Below are positions 29,276 to 38,343 of a stretch of 64,000 nt of DNA, in pieces; position 1 is the first letter of the stretch, and each line of letters starts with the position of its first letter. A program made the position numbers and the translations under genes. This DNA comes from Caballeronia zhejiangensis (GTDB lineage: Bacteria > Pseudomonadota > Gammaproteobacteria > Burkholderiales > Burkholderiaceae): contig NZ_JFHD01000009.1 in assembly GCF_000698575.1 (NCBI RefSeq), positions 1 through 64,000 of the forward strand, in the 5' to 3' direction. The notes below the pieces were generated by a model, which was not told the DNA's origin, did no database searches, and saw only the letters and a list, made by a program, of their open reading frames with translations.

Positions 29276-29683
29276 CTCTTCGAATGGCGTTGCGCCGAGC
29301 GCCCGCGGCGATACGCAATGAGAAGGAATGGTCTAGTCGTTATGGAAAATGACGTGACACGTTCACGCAGGGCGAACGCATCCGAAGCGGCGGTTTATGG
29401 CCACTTCGAGGAACGCGTCAAAAAGCCGGGATATGCGTGGCGAGTACTAATCGCACGATTTGAATACGCGTCCGAAAAGCACACACGAGATCCGGCATAG
29501 CATTACTCGTTCCTTGCGCACGGGGATGCCAAGAGCCCCGTCAAGCCTGATGACAAGCCTGGATTTACCTGCCGCAAGCTCCCGGACCAATCAGCTTTGG
29601 TCGGATGGGCGCCCCGATGTCGGTCTTTTTTGGAAACATCGTGAAGTCAGCGAAATCGTGCTGACAAATACGGAAAATAAAGC
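29276..29683. other. Intergenic stretch in the EPS cluster
   Basis: No gene with family features was found in these 408 bases. A perfect 6-bp inverted repeat, GTCAGC (29646-29651) / GCTGAC (29660-29665), lies 19 bases past the stop of the small protein gene and may be its transcript end, though no T run follows on the minus strand. Confidence 0.4.
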
Positions 29684-29845
29684 TTATTTGGCGGCCGCAG
29701 CATTCTGCTGAGCTATCGCCGTCTCGCAAATCCGCAGAAGGATCTGCAGATCCTTGAGCGGTACCGCGACCGACTGCATGCGCAGGCTCTCGGCCTGATC
29801 GGCCAGCCTTTGTACATGCTCGACCGACATTTCTTCTGTTTCCAT
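29684..29845 (-). CDS. Small hypothetical protein in EPS cluster
   Basis: This 53-aa protein begins METEEMSVEHVQRLADQAES and ends in an Ala-rich tail. It is predicted mostly helical, with regular hydrophobic spacing (VQRLADQAESLRMQ, VPLKDLQILLRICE). An AAGAGAG sequence lies about 9 bases before the ATG. Codon use is ordinary for the region, unlike the flanking noncoding DNA. No function is recognised. It lies between the flippase and the first glycosyltransferase, so a regulatory or scaffold role in polysaccharide synthesis is conceivable but unproven. Confidence 0.6.
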   Translation of the reverse strand: METEEMSVEHVQRLADQAESLRMQSVAVPLKDLQILLRICETAIAQQNAAAAK

Positions 29846-30141
29846 TCTGCAGGCTCTCTTAATTAAATGCTGCTCATACCATTAAGATAACGACTCGACC
29901 TGCATAGGTCGGTTCGTTGACTCACATACTTAAATGCAACTTTGGAGTAGAGCGCAAGTCGAAAGCATCCGCTGCGCTCTTCGGGTGCAAAACAAAGCTT
30001 TGTTAAAGCGCGTGATTCGATAAATGCGTTACCAATTAGAATCACTTGTTACTGTTTTTAACACGCCAGTTTCACATTTATGGAAAAGCGAATATGCAGC
30101 CTGGGAAAGCTTATTAGCTACGACGTATTTCCCCATAGGGT

Positions 30142-31425
30142 TCACGTCGTTTCAGACCCGGCACTTCCTCCCGCGATCGGGCGCTGACGCTTGAGCAACG
30201 GCACGCCTTGCAGATGCAGCGTGAAGGCCATGGCCGCAGCAACCAGCGTCTCGACGATCAGCACCGTAGCCGCCGCGCCTTGCTCGCCGAAGAGCTTCGC
30301 CAGCACGGCAAGCAAGCTGAAATTCAGTACCGCGGAGGCCATCAGCACGCGGCTGAACTGTGCCTTCATGCCGAGCGGCAGCATCGTCTGAACACCGAAC
30401 AGATCCGTCAGGCCGACCATCAACGGCACGAATGCCATCCAGCGCAACACCTCTACGGTAGGCAAGAACTTCGGCCCATACAAGAGTTTTACTGCAAGCG
30501 GCGCGCCGAAGAAGATGCACACCGAGATCAGCGACACGATCAGGCCTTGCACGACGAACATCTTGCGCAGGAATGCAAACGCATCATCCTTTGCGTGATG
30601 CATGAGAAAGCTCACGCGCGGATAGGCTGCGGTCTTGAGCGGCTGAAGCATGTTCAACGCGGCACGGATCAGCTTGTCGGCCGCGGCGAAATAACCTGCT
30701 GCAACATTACCCGAAATAAATGTCAGGAGCACGATGTTGCTCGATGCATAGATGTCGACGATCGACGTCGCCATGAATACGCTCCATCCGTCCTTCAGAC
30801 GAACGACGATGGTACGGAGCGACACGCGCACGAAGTCGAGCTCGCGCCGCAGATAAAGGTACGTGCAAATCGCGATGCCCGACAGCAGCGGCACCAGAGC
30901 ATTGACGGCCATCGCTTTATGGACATCGTCATGCTCGCGCACGAAGAGATACATCGCAGGAATGCTGAGGGCACGTCCGATGAATACGAACAGGCTCAAC
31001 ATGCCGAGATCTTCGATGCCCTGAAAGTACCACGTCGGAATTAACATTGCACCGACTGCCTGACCATAGCCGATGAGAAGCAACTCGCGGTTCTCTTGCA
31101 GATAAGGTACGACCGACGTCAGCGCGATGACAACGAAGAAGCCAGCTAATGCAAGCGCGGCCTGCGTGACGATGGTTTCCCAGAACAGCTTCGAGCGCAT
31201 TTCGCGGCTCTGACGATTGATCGAGATCTTCGGCGTCGCGGTCAGCGAAAAGCTGTAATTGGTGATTGAGATGAAGTATGCGGTGAAGGCGAGGCCGAAC
31301 GAAAGGCGTCCGTATTCGCTGGGGCCGAGGACGCGTGCGAGCCATGGCAGCGTCAGCAACGGTGCGAGGTATGTGGATACCTGCAGCGTCATCAATATCG
31401 TGAAGTTCTTTCGAAATGAAGCCAT
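30142..31425 (-). CDS. Wzx-like oligosaccharide flippase
   Basis: This 427-aa protein has about twelve to fourteen membrane helices. Its N-terminal signature LLTLPWLARVLGPSEYGRLSFGLAFTAY is that of the polysaccharide transporter (PST/MATE-like) flippases. It would move lipid-linked repeats across the inner membrane for the Wzy-like polymerase downstream. It is the first recognised gene of the minus-strand cluster, and its promoter must lie in the 690-bp region upstream. Confidence 0.88.
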   Translation of the reverse strand: MASFRKNFTILMTLQVSTYLAPLLTLPWLARVLGPSEYGRLSFGLAFTAYFISITNYSFSLTATPKISINRQSREMRSKLFWETIVTQAALALAGFFVVIALTSVVPYLQENRELLLIGYGQAVGAMLIPTWYFQGIEDLGMLSLFVFIGRALSIPAMYLFVREHDDVHKAMAVNALVPLLSGIAICTYLYLRRELDFVRVSLRTIVVRLKDGWSVFMATSIVDIYASSNIVLLTFISGNVAAGYFAAADKLIRAALNMLQPLKTAAYPRVSFLMHHAKDDAFAFLRKMFVVQGLIVSLISVCIFFGAPLAVKLLYGPKFLPTVEVLRWMAFVPLMVGLTDLFGVQTMLPLGMKAQFSRVLMASAVLNFSLLAVLAKLFGEQGAAATVLIVETLVAAAMAFTLHLQGVPLLKRQRPIAGGSAGSETT

Positions 31426-32115
31426 TGAACGGTTTTTCCCCGGCTTTAGCGCAGCTTGATTTTATGACTATGACGCAGGGCTACGAACCCTGCATGCTCG
31501 CCCGTTACGGGCGGGCCATTGCGTGACAACGCATGAAGCGATTAGTTTCGCTCGTACGTATTGCCGTCAATGCGGCGCGGGCCAAAGAGGTCTGCGCACT
31601 TGTGCCTTGGCCTGGCATCAAGCGCGCTGAAGTTGAACGAAATGCGCCGGTTCCGGACCGTCGTACACTTCCGGAGAGTGCGCTGTCTGTGCGACAGAAG
31701 CTATTTAACAAGGAAAACCCGTATTTGTCAGTGGGTTTGCACACGTAACACGATGATCGGATGCGATCGTTCGATTGAAATTTTCGCGAAGTGCTGGTAA
31801 GCGAAAGGCGCGTGAACCACGTGGCCTTCCCTTCCGACACATGACGTGTCGCAATAGTTCGCCGATAGCATCTTGTGCGAGCGTCGAATGAAAACGCATG
31901 CGCATGATGCCGAATCGGTCGTGCACGCGAATTGCTGCGAGCGGCGCAGCGGAGCGCGTTGCGCACCGCTGCCGCAGGCGTGGTAGGCGCTCACATATAA
32001 TGACTTGCAAGGTTTCTCGCGCGTCCTCGTTCGTCAGGCCAATACGCGCACTGCCACTTCGCATCCAGCTTCCGCGACATCAACCGCAACACCGATACAC
32101 CAAGGATCCACAACC
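31426..32115. other. Divergent intergenic region between flippase and histidine kinase genes
   Basis: These 690 bases hold no gene I can support. A consensus TATAAT at 31996-32001 is the likely -10 of the histidine kinase gene, with no recognisable -35 (CGCAGG at the expected place). A 153-codon minus-strand frame at 31505-31966 is Arg/Ser/Thr-rich and unlike a protein. The exopolysaccharide promoter should be here on the minus strand but is not evident. Small hairpins such as CTGTC/GACAG near 31683-31696 are unremarkable. Confidence 0.45.
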
Positions 32116-33237
32116 GTGACAACGTCTTTTTCCAGTACGGTCGAACTCGAAGGCGACAAGTCCTTCGATGCGGCCGTCGCAGGAAACGACGGCGTGCTGG
32201 TGCTCGACGCCGCCCAGCGATGCCTCTCCGCCGACTCCGTTCTCGCTCATCTCTTCGATCTTGATCCCGCCGCGCTGAACGGCCGCGCACTCGCCGACAC
32301 GCCGTTGCCACGGCCGCTCACTGCGGTGCTCGCCGAGGCTGCCGATGCCGCGCTCGCAGGCAACGGCACGCGTCGCGCGCATGTGAGCTTCGGCGAAGAC
32401 GACGCGCGGCGCGCCTTCTCGATCATCGCGCTGCCGGGCCCGGATTGCGTGACGCTGATCGTATCGCCGGCGAACGCGCCGGACGGCGAGCCCAGCGCAA
32501 AGGATCGCATCGCGCATCTGCGAGCCGAGGCTGCGCTTTTCATGCGCGATCATGTGCTGTCGGTCGTATCGCACGATTTGCGCGGCCCGCTCAACGCAAT
32601 TCATAGCTGGGGTTATGTGCTGGAGCGCAAGGTCGACGCCAACGATGCCGCCGCGCAGCGCGCGCTCGCGGGCATTCGCTCGGGCGTCGAGCAACAGGTG
32701 AAGCTCATCGAGCAATCAGTCGATACGACGCGCGCCGAGACCAAGGCGCTACAGGTCGCGCTCGCGCCGGTCGCGTTGCGACCACTTCTGGAAAAGAGCG
32801 CGGCGCTCGCGCGTGCCGGCGTCGCGCGCGCGCGTGACGTGACGATCGACATCGATTCGCCGCTCGCGGAAGAACAAGTCGAAGGCGATGGCGAACGTCT
32901 GTTGCAGACGCTCTGGCTCATGCTCGCGTTCGCCGCCGAAGCGAGTCCCGCGGGCGCGACGGTGCGTGTGTCGAGCAACGTCGAGGGCAGCATGTGGCGC
33001 ACGGACGTGCAATTCACGGCATCGGCACAGGCGCTCGGCGATACGGCCTCGCCGCACGTGCTCGAAGCGTTCGCGCGGCGTCAGGCGCTCGAGCCGCGCG
33101 AAGGCGGACGCATCGCATGGGGCCTCGCATTGTGCAAGCGCGTGTCGGAGGCGCATGGCGGCGCGTTCGAGCACAGCGATATCGCCGACAACGCCGAAGT
33201 GACGTTATCGGTGCGCGTGCCGGTCGCGGGCATGTAA
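32116..33237 (+). CDS. Degenerate orphan histidine kinase
   Basis: This 373-aa cytoplasmic protein has a PAS-like N-terminal part (about 15-120) and a HisKA dimerisation segment with His153 in VVSHDLRGPLNAI. The ATPase domain is poor. The N-box Asn residues are absent (RLLQTLWLMLAFAAEA, about 261-276) and no DxGxG box is seen, yet the last block WGLALCKRVSEAHGG is kept. ATP binding is doubtful, so it may act as a phosphotransfer or sensor protein. The GTG start follows AAGGA. No response regulator is adjacent and no membrane helix is present. Confidence 0.78.
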   Translation: MTTSFSSTVELEGDKSFDAAVAGNDGVLVLDAAQRCLSADSVLAHLFDLDPAALNGRALADTPLPRPLTAVLAEAADAALAGNGTRRAHVSFGEDDARRAFSIIALPGPDCVTLIVSPANAPDGEPSAKDRIAHLRAEAALFMRDHVLSVVSHDLRGPLNAIHSWGYVLERKVDANDAAAQRALAGIRSGVEQQVKLIEQSVDTTRAETKALQVALAPVALRPLLEKSAALARAGVARARDVTIDIDSPLAEEQVEGDGERLLQTLWLMLAFAAEASPAGATVRVSSNVEGSMWRTDVQFTASAQALGDTASPHVLEAFARRQALEPREGGRIAWGLALCKRVSEAHGGAFEHSDIADNAEVTLSVRVPVAGM

Positions 33238-33297
33238 TTGACTTTCGATCAGCTGTCACCCATATACTGACGCTTTCCACTTTCGAAGAGAGTTGCT

Positions 33298-34662
33298 TTG
33301 GCTCAGGTTGTCGCGCTGATCGGCGCATTGTTGCTCGTCGCGTTGAATGGTTTCTTCGTCGCGGCGGAGTTCGGGCTCGTCAAGCTGCGGGCCACGCGCG
33401 TCAAGGCGTTGGCACGCACCAATGGCTTGCCTGGCCGACTGCTCGCAAAGGTGCACGGGCAGCTCGATGCTTATCTTTCCGCATGTCAGCTCGGCATTAC
33501 GCTGGCATCGCTCGGACTCGGCTGGATCGGTGAGCCCGCGTTCGCGGCGCTGCTTCATCCGCTCTTTGCACTGCTCGGCGTCGAGTCGGAGAAGCTGATC
33601 GACTCGATCTCGCTCTTCTTCGCGTTCTCCGTCATTTCGTTCCTGCATATCGTCGTTGGCGAACTGGCGCCGAAGTCGTGGGCCATCCGTCGCGCGGAAC
33701 AGGTGGGCCTGTGGCTTGCCACGCCGCTATATGGCTTTTACTGGCTGATGTATCCGTTCATCTGGGTGCTGAATACGAGCGCGAACTTCGTGCTGCGTCT
33801 TTTCGGCATTTCGGCCGAACATGGTCACGACGCGCATTACTCCACGGACGAGCTCAAGCTGATCCTGCGCGGGCGCCGTCATGGCGGCGGCTCCTCGTAT
33901 AACGAGGACGAGTGGAATACGATCGCGCATTCGCTCGATTTCAGCCGCATGACGGTGTCGGATCTGATGCGTCCGGCGCACGAGCTGGTCGGCTTGCGCA
34001 ATGATCTGCCGATGCGCGACAACCTCGCCGTGATCGCGCGGCATCGTTTCTCGCGCTATCCGCTTTTCGCCGATGCGTCGGGCGAGCGCGTGATCGGCAT
34101 GATCCATCTGAAGGACCTTCTGCTTTCAGGCGATGGCGGCGCGCGTGGCATCCACTTCAACTTTTCGAAGGATGCGGTCGGGAAGATCGACAAGCTTTCG
34201 CGTCATGTGCGGCCGGTGCAGTACGTGGCGCCGAATCTGTCGGCGCTCGAGCTGTTTCGGCGCTTTCGCAAGGGCGCGCCGCATCTGGCGATCGTTGGGC
34301 GCAAGGGCGCGAAGCCAATCGGTTTCATCACGCTCGATAACCTGCTTGGCGCGCTCGTGGGGCAGATTCACGACGAGTTTCGTCAGGGCGATGCCGATTG
34401 GTCGCGCATGGATGACGGCACGTTGATGGGCAAGGGCAGCTTGCCGGTTGTTTCGCTCGAGCGCGCGTTGGGGATCGATATCGATGAAGGACGCGCGGAG
34501 TCGGTTGGCGGGCTCGTAATCAATGCTTTGGGCGATTTGCCCAGTGAAGGGCAGCGGGTGGAGTTCGATCGGTTCGATATCGTGGTGAAGAAGATGAAGG
34601 GGCCGAGGATTGTGCTGGTTCGGGTGTATCCGCGGGAGGAGGCGCTTGAGGAAGCGGAATGA
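33298..34662 (+). CDS. CNNM/CorC-family membrane protein (hemolysin-related, CBS domains)
   Basis: This 454-aa protein has an N-terminal DUF21/CNNM membrane domain (three to four helices within about 1-190, starting VALIGALLLVALNGFFVAAEFGLVK). A CBS pair (about 215-335) and a C-terminal CorC_HlyC domain (about 365-445) follow. The family is linked to magnesium or cobalt export and ion homeostasis. The start is TTG, 5 bases after GAAGAGAG; no better ATG exists near the first helix. It converges on treY, with the palindromic repeat in between. Confidence 0.9.
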   Translation: MAQVVALIGALLLVALNGFFVAAEFGLVKLRATRVKALARTNGLPGRLLAKVHGQLDAYLSACQLGITLASLGLGWIGEPAFAALLHPLFALLGVESEKLIDSISLFFAFSVISFLHIVVGELAPKSWAIRRAEQVGLWLATPLYGFYWLMYPFIWVLNTSANFVLRLFGISAEHGHDAHYSTDELKLILRGRRHGGGSSYNEDEWNTIAHSLDFSRMTVSDLMRPAHELVGLRNDLPMRDNLAVIARHRFSRYPLFADASGERVIGMIHLKDLLLSGDGGARGIHFNFSKDAVGKIDKLSRHVRPVQYVAPNLSALELFRRFRKGAPHLAIVGRKGAKPIGFITLDNLLGALVGQIHDEFRQGDADWSRMDDGTLMGKGSLPVVSLERALGIDIDEGRAESVGGLVINALGDLPSEGQRVEFDRFDIVVKKMKGPRIVLVRVYPREEALEEAE

Positions 34663-34697
34663 CCTATTTGGGTTTTTCTTCGCTTTCGCTAGTGATT

Positions 34698-35330
34698 TCG
34701 CCGGATCCCGTTTTCTTAGTGGTCTATTGGCACTGCCCCTGTGCGGGGCGGCAGTCACTTTCTTTGCTGCTGCAAAGAAAGTAACCAAAGAAAGCAGCTC
34801 CCGATACGCCCGCGGTCACACGCAATTTGGGTAGTCCTCTCGTCCATCGTGGGCTGCCTAAAGAGTGCCCTCATCACAATCGGGCTTGGCTCGCGCACGG
34901 TCTGTCACATCGCACCACACAACGAGGTGGTTCAGCACCAAATAGCTCCGGCCCGCTTCGCGGCCGATGGGTCAATCGGGGATGCATGTGCTTGTCTACT
35001 AACGTCTCCATCTCACCGCAAGTGCCGCACGTTGGTTTCCCTTGCATACCTGGCGGCAGCGCGTAGCGCTGTGCCGAAGCCATTTCGTGCTGAACCAGTG
35101 TCCTCAGCGTTTTCGGGCGGCGGACCGCGCGCGATCCAAGCCCCGTTATTGTGATGAGGGCACTCTTTAGGCGAGTGCCACCGTGGACGAGAGGACTACC
35201 CAAATTGCGTGTGACCGCGGGCTTAACGAGCTGCTTTCTTTGCTTACTTTCTTTGCAGCAGCAAAGAAAGTGAGTGCCGCCCCGCACAGGGGCAGTGCTA
35301 ATAGACCGACGCGAAACCGGGATCCGGCGA
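34698..35330. repeat. 633-bp imperfect palindromic intergenic repeat
   Basis: The first about 210 bases and the last about 210 bases are inverted copies of each other. Ends read TCGCCGGATCCCG and the complement. Shared inner blocks are GGTCTATT.GCACTGCCCC, CACACGCAATTTGGGTAGTC and AAAGAGTGCCCTCATCACAAT. Each arm carries a hairpin ACTTTCTTTGC/GCAAAGAAAGT. The centre is divergent but again partly symmetrical (GGTTCAGCAC). Several open frames here (with FFAAAKKV- or HFLCCCKES-like peptides) are repeat-derived, not genes. It lies between convergent gene ends. Such repeats recur in Paraburkholderia/Caballeronia genomes as far as I know. Confidence 0.85.
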
Positions 35331-35396
35331 CAAGCGAAAGCAAGAGCGAAAGCAAAAGAAAAAGCGAAAGCAACAAGCGAAAGCGAAAAGCAGAAA
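35331..35396. repeat. GCGAAAGC-rich simple tract beside the palindrome
   Basis: This 66-bp purine-rich tract contains repeated GCGAAAGC / GCAAAAG units right up to the treY stop codon. The opposite flank of the palindrome (about 34672-34697) carries the complementary CTTTCGCT motifs, so the tract appears to belong to the same element and extends its symmetry. Confidence 0.7.
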
Positions 35397-35397
35397 C

Positions 35398-38343
35398 CTA
35401 AGCCTTAGGCACCCCTTCCTCAACAAGCAAAGCCACCGGCATAACCCCAAGCGCATCGCGCAAAAACAACCTCGCCCCATCGGCTTTAGGCGCACTAGGA
35501 CTGAGCCAGTCAAACAAAGCCCTTGAATGCAGCGCTTCTGGCAACACGATGGCGGTATCGCCCCAACGCTCGGCCTCGACAAGCGGCACGTCGCGCCCGA
35601 CGTCCAGCAGCGGCGCTGCAAGCCGCGTCGCAACAACGACAGCAAACGCGCTCCCCGCATGCCGCGCATACGCAATCACGCGCCCCGCATGCTCGCCCTC
35701 GACCTCGAGCGGCAAATACTCGCCCTGCGCAAACAACGACTCGCAATGCTTGCGCAATGCCAAAGCCCGCCGCACCATTGCAAGCTTGACGCGCCCATCG
35801 CGCCAGTTCGCCAATTGCTCCGAAGGCGGCCCTTGCTCTTCGATCTCGAGAAGCCACTTGCGACGCAACTCATAATCGACAGGCCGACGATTGTCCGGAT
35901 CGACAAGACTGAAATCCCACAACTCCGTGCCCTGATAAAGGTCCGGCACGCCCGGCGACGTGAGCCGCAAAAGCGTTTGCTGAAAGCTGTTGATCGCGCC
36001 GAGCGGTCCGAGCCGCGTGATGAACGCCGATAGCTCACGCAGAAAGCCATCGCGGCGCTGCGGCGCGACGATATCGAACAGAAAGTCCCTGCACGCGTTC
36101 TCATACGCTTCGTCGGGTGCAAACCAGCTCGTGCGCGTCTTCGACTCGCGCAGCGCCTTCAGTTGCCATCCGGCGACACGTTCGGCGAGTTCGCGAACGC
36201 CCGCTTCGTCATCGGGCGCGAGTGTGGTCGGCCAGCATCCGACGAGCGTCTGATACAGCATCGCTTCCGCCGCCGGCCCCGGCGCCCAGTCGTCGATACC
36301 GGTGGTTTCGCCATGTCCGCCGCTCGGGCCGCGTCGCAATGGTGTGTTCAACGTCGACCATTGCCTGAGCGTCGCGGCCCATTCGTCGGGAATTTCGCTC
36401 AATGCAGCGATGCGCGCGCGCACGTCCTCGCCACGCTTGTGATCGTGCGTCGCCGTGCAAAGCATCGCGTGCGGAAACGCATCGAGGCGTTCGCGATTGC
36501 CCGCGTGAAACGCATCGACGGACAACGCGAACTCGCCCGGATCGGCGCCCACTTCGTTGCGCGAAATCAGCCGTCCGTAGCGATAACACGCCGTATCCTC
36601 GACCGCCTTCGCCGCCACGGGCGATGTCAGCTGCGAGAACAGCGTCTGCGCCGCGCGACGCTGCGAGCCGCTCGACGACGGGGGATTCGGCCCCGCCTGC
36701 GCCTGATTGCGATCGCGCTCACGTTCGCGATTGCGCTCCGCCGCGCGATCCCGGCCGCGTTCGGGACGGTCGTTGCGTTCGCCACGCTCGGGCTGCGGCA
36801 GTTCATCGGGCAGCTTGCCGCCGAGCCATTGCGCGACCTGATCCAGCACCACATGGTCCGCACGCGCGAGCACCGCGCGCGCGGCTTCGAGCGCCTGCGC
36901 GAAAAAGTGCTCGTCATCGGGGCTGCGCACGCCGCCCACGGGATAGATGCGATACACCGGAAACTGCACGACGAGTTCCGCGACCGCGCGCCGTATCGAC
37001 GTGAATGTGAAATCGCGCGTGGTCTGCGCATCGCGTGCAATGCGATGCAGCGCGCGCGTCACGCGATCCAGTTCCGCCGCAAGATTCTCCGCGAGTATCT
37101 TGCGGCGCGCGGCGAGCGCTTCGTCGGCGAAGCATGCGCTCTTGCCCGTGATCTCGGCCCAAAGCGCGGCAAGCGGCTCCGCGCCCGCCGGATCGTGCAG
37201 CAGCGCGCCGACATCGTTCATGAAGTCGTAACCGGTCGTGCCATCGACCTGCCAGTCGCGGCGCAACGGCTCGCCGCGCGCAAGAATCTTTTCGACGACG
37301 AAATACGTGCGCCCATTGCCATGCCGCAACGCCTCGGGCCGTTCCGCCGCCAACTCTTCGAGCCGCGCGCGCAGGCGCTGGCAATACTCGCGCGGTTCGG
37401 CGAGACCATCGACGTGATCGACGCGCACACCATCGATCAGACCTTCGGTGAAGAGCCGGAACACGAGCGCATGCGATGCCTCGAACACTTCAGGCCGCTC
37501 GACGCGCACGCCGCCGAGCGTGCTCACATCGAAGAAACGCCGCCAGTTCACTTCGTCCGCGGCGGTGCGCCACCATGCCAGCCGATAATGCTGGCGCTCC
37601 AGCAGCCGATGCAGCCGGTCGCGACCCGCCGACGTATCTGGCGAGTGCGCCGCGAGAATCGCCTCGATCGCGGCCTGGCCGCCTTCCGTCTGCGCGATGG
37701 TGATGAGCGCGGTGCGCGCATCGGCGGCGCGCGGCTGATCGGCGGGCTGCGTCGTCAGGCCGACGAAGCGTTGCGCGAGCTCGGGCGCTTCCTGGAACAC
37801 GGCGGGGTAATCGACCGGACAGACTGGAAACACGTTCGAGTAATACTCGATGACGAAGCGCCCTTCATCCGCGCGATACGCGAGCTTGATCTTGCCGCCC
37901 TGCAACTCGTCGCCGTAAGACGCGCCGAGAAACGGCGCGAGCACCTTGCCGCGCAAGGCGGGATCGGGCGAATGCCAGTCGACGTCGAAGAAGCGCGCAT
38001 GCGCGGCATGCCGTCCCCATTCGAGGATGTCCTGCCACCACGCGTTCTCCGAGCCGCCCACGCCCATGTGATTCGGCACGATATCGACGATCAGTCCCAT
38101 CTCGTGCGCGCGCAGCTTCTCGACGAAGCGCCGCAGGCCGTCCTCGCCGCCCAGTTCGGGATTGACCGCCGTGTAGTCCACGACGTCGTAGCCGTGCGTG
38201 GAGCCGGCGGTCGCGGTCGTGATCGGCGAGACGTACGCGTGACTCACGCCGAGCAGCGCGAAGTAGTCCACGAGCGCGGCGGCATCGTCGAAAGTGAAGC
38301 CCTTGTGAAGCTGAAGCCTGAGCGTGGAACGCGGTACGGTCAT
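35398..38343 (-). CDS. treY: Malto-oligosyltrehalose synthase
   Basis: This 981-aa GH13 enzyme isomerises the reducing end of maltodextrins to a trehalosyl unit. Visible motifs are GLIVDIVPNHMGVGG, DGVRVDHVDGLAEP with the nucleophile Asp, YFVVEKILARGEPL with the acid Glu, and SPGVPDLYQGTELWDFSLVDPDNR. An Arg/Glu/Asn-rich, low-complexity insert occupies about residues 515-560 and helps explain the large size. The start overlaps the malQ stop as ATGA. It is the last gene of the trehalose-glycogen cluster. Confidence 0.96.
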   Translation of the reverse strand: MTVPRSTLRLQLHKGFTFDDAAALVDYFALLGVSHAYVSPITTATAGSTHGYDVVDYTAVNPELGGEDGLRRFVEKLRAHEMGLIVDIVPNHMGVGGSENAWWQDILEWGRHAAHARFFDVDWHSPDPALRGKVLAPFLGASYGDELQGGKIKLAYRADEGRFVIEYYSNVFPVCPVDYPAVFQEAPELAQRFVGLTTQPADQPRAADARTALITIAQTEGGQAAIEAILAAHSPDTSAGRDRLHRLLERQHYRLAWWRTAADEVNWRRFFDVSTLGGVRVERPEVFEASHALVFRLFTEGLIDGVRVDHVDGLAEPREYCQRLRARLEELAAERPEALRHGNGRTYFVVEKILARGEPLRRDWQVDGTTGYDFMNDVGALLHDPAGAEPLAALWAEITGKSACFADEALAARRKILAENLAAELDRVTRALHRIARDAQTTRDFTFTSIRRAVAELVVQFPVYRIYPVGGVRSPDDEHFFAQALEAARAVLARADHVVLDQVAQWLGGKLPDELPQPERGERNDRPERGRDRAAERNRERERDRNQAQAGPNPPSSSGSQRRAAQTLFSQLTSPVAAKAVEDTACYRYGRLISRNEVGADPGEFALSVDAFHAGNRERLDAFPHAMLCTATHDHKRGEDVRARIAALSEIPDEWAATLRQWSTLNTPLRRGPSGGHGETTGIDDWAPGPAAEAMLYQTLVGCWPTTLAPDDEAGVRELAERVAGWQLKALRESKTRTSWFAPDEAYENACRDFLFDIVAPQRRDGFLRELSAFITRLGPLGAINSFQQTLLRLTSPGVPDLYQGTELWDFSLVDPDNRRPVDYELRRKWLLEIEEQGPPSEQLANWRDGRVKLAMVRRALALRKHCESLFAQGEYLPLEVEGEHAGRVIAYARHAGSAFAVVVATRLAAPLLDVGRDVPLVEAERWGDTAIVLPEALHSRALFDWLSPSAPKADGARLFLRDALGVMPVALLVEEGVPKA

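Noticed and set aside
31505..31966. 153-codon minus-strand frame upstream of the flippase gene
   Set aside because: Composition is Arg/Ser/Thr-rich without hydrophobic pattern, and several competing frames of similar length occupy the same bases.
34741..35287. Small frames inside the palindrome encoding FFAAAKKV- or HFLCCCKES-like peptides
   Set aside because: They are translations of the inverted repeat in several frames and both strands, have no ribosome-binding sites, and follow repeat symmetry rather than codon usage.
35331..35396. CRISPR-like periodicity in the GCGAAAGC tract
   Set aside because: Units are short, irregular and without spacers of constant length; it is a simple-sequence flank of the palindrome.
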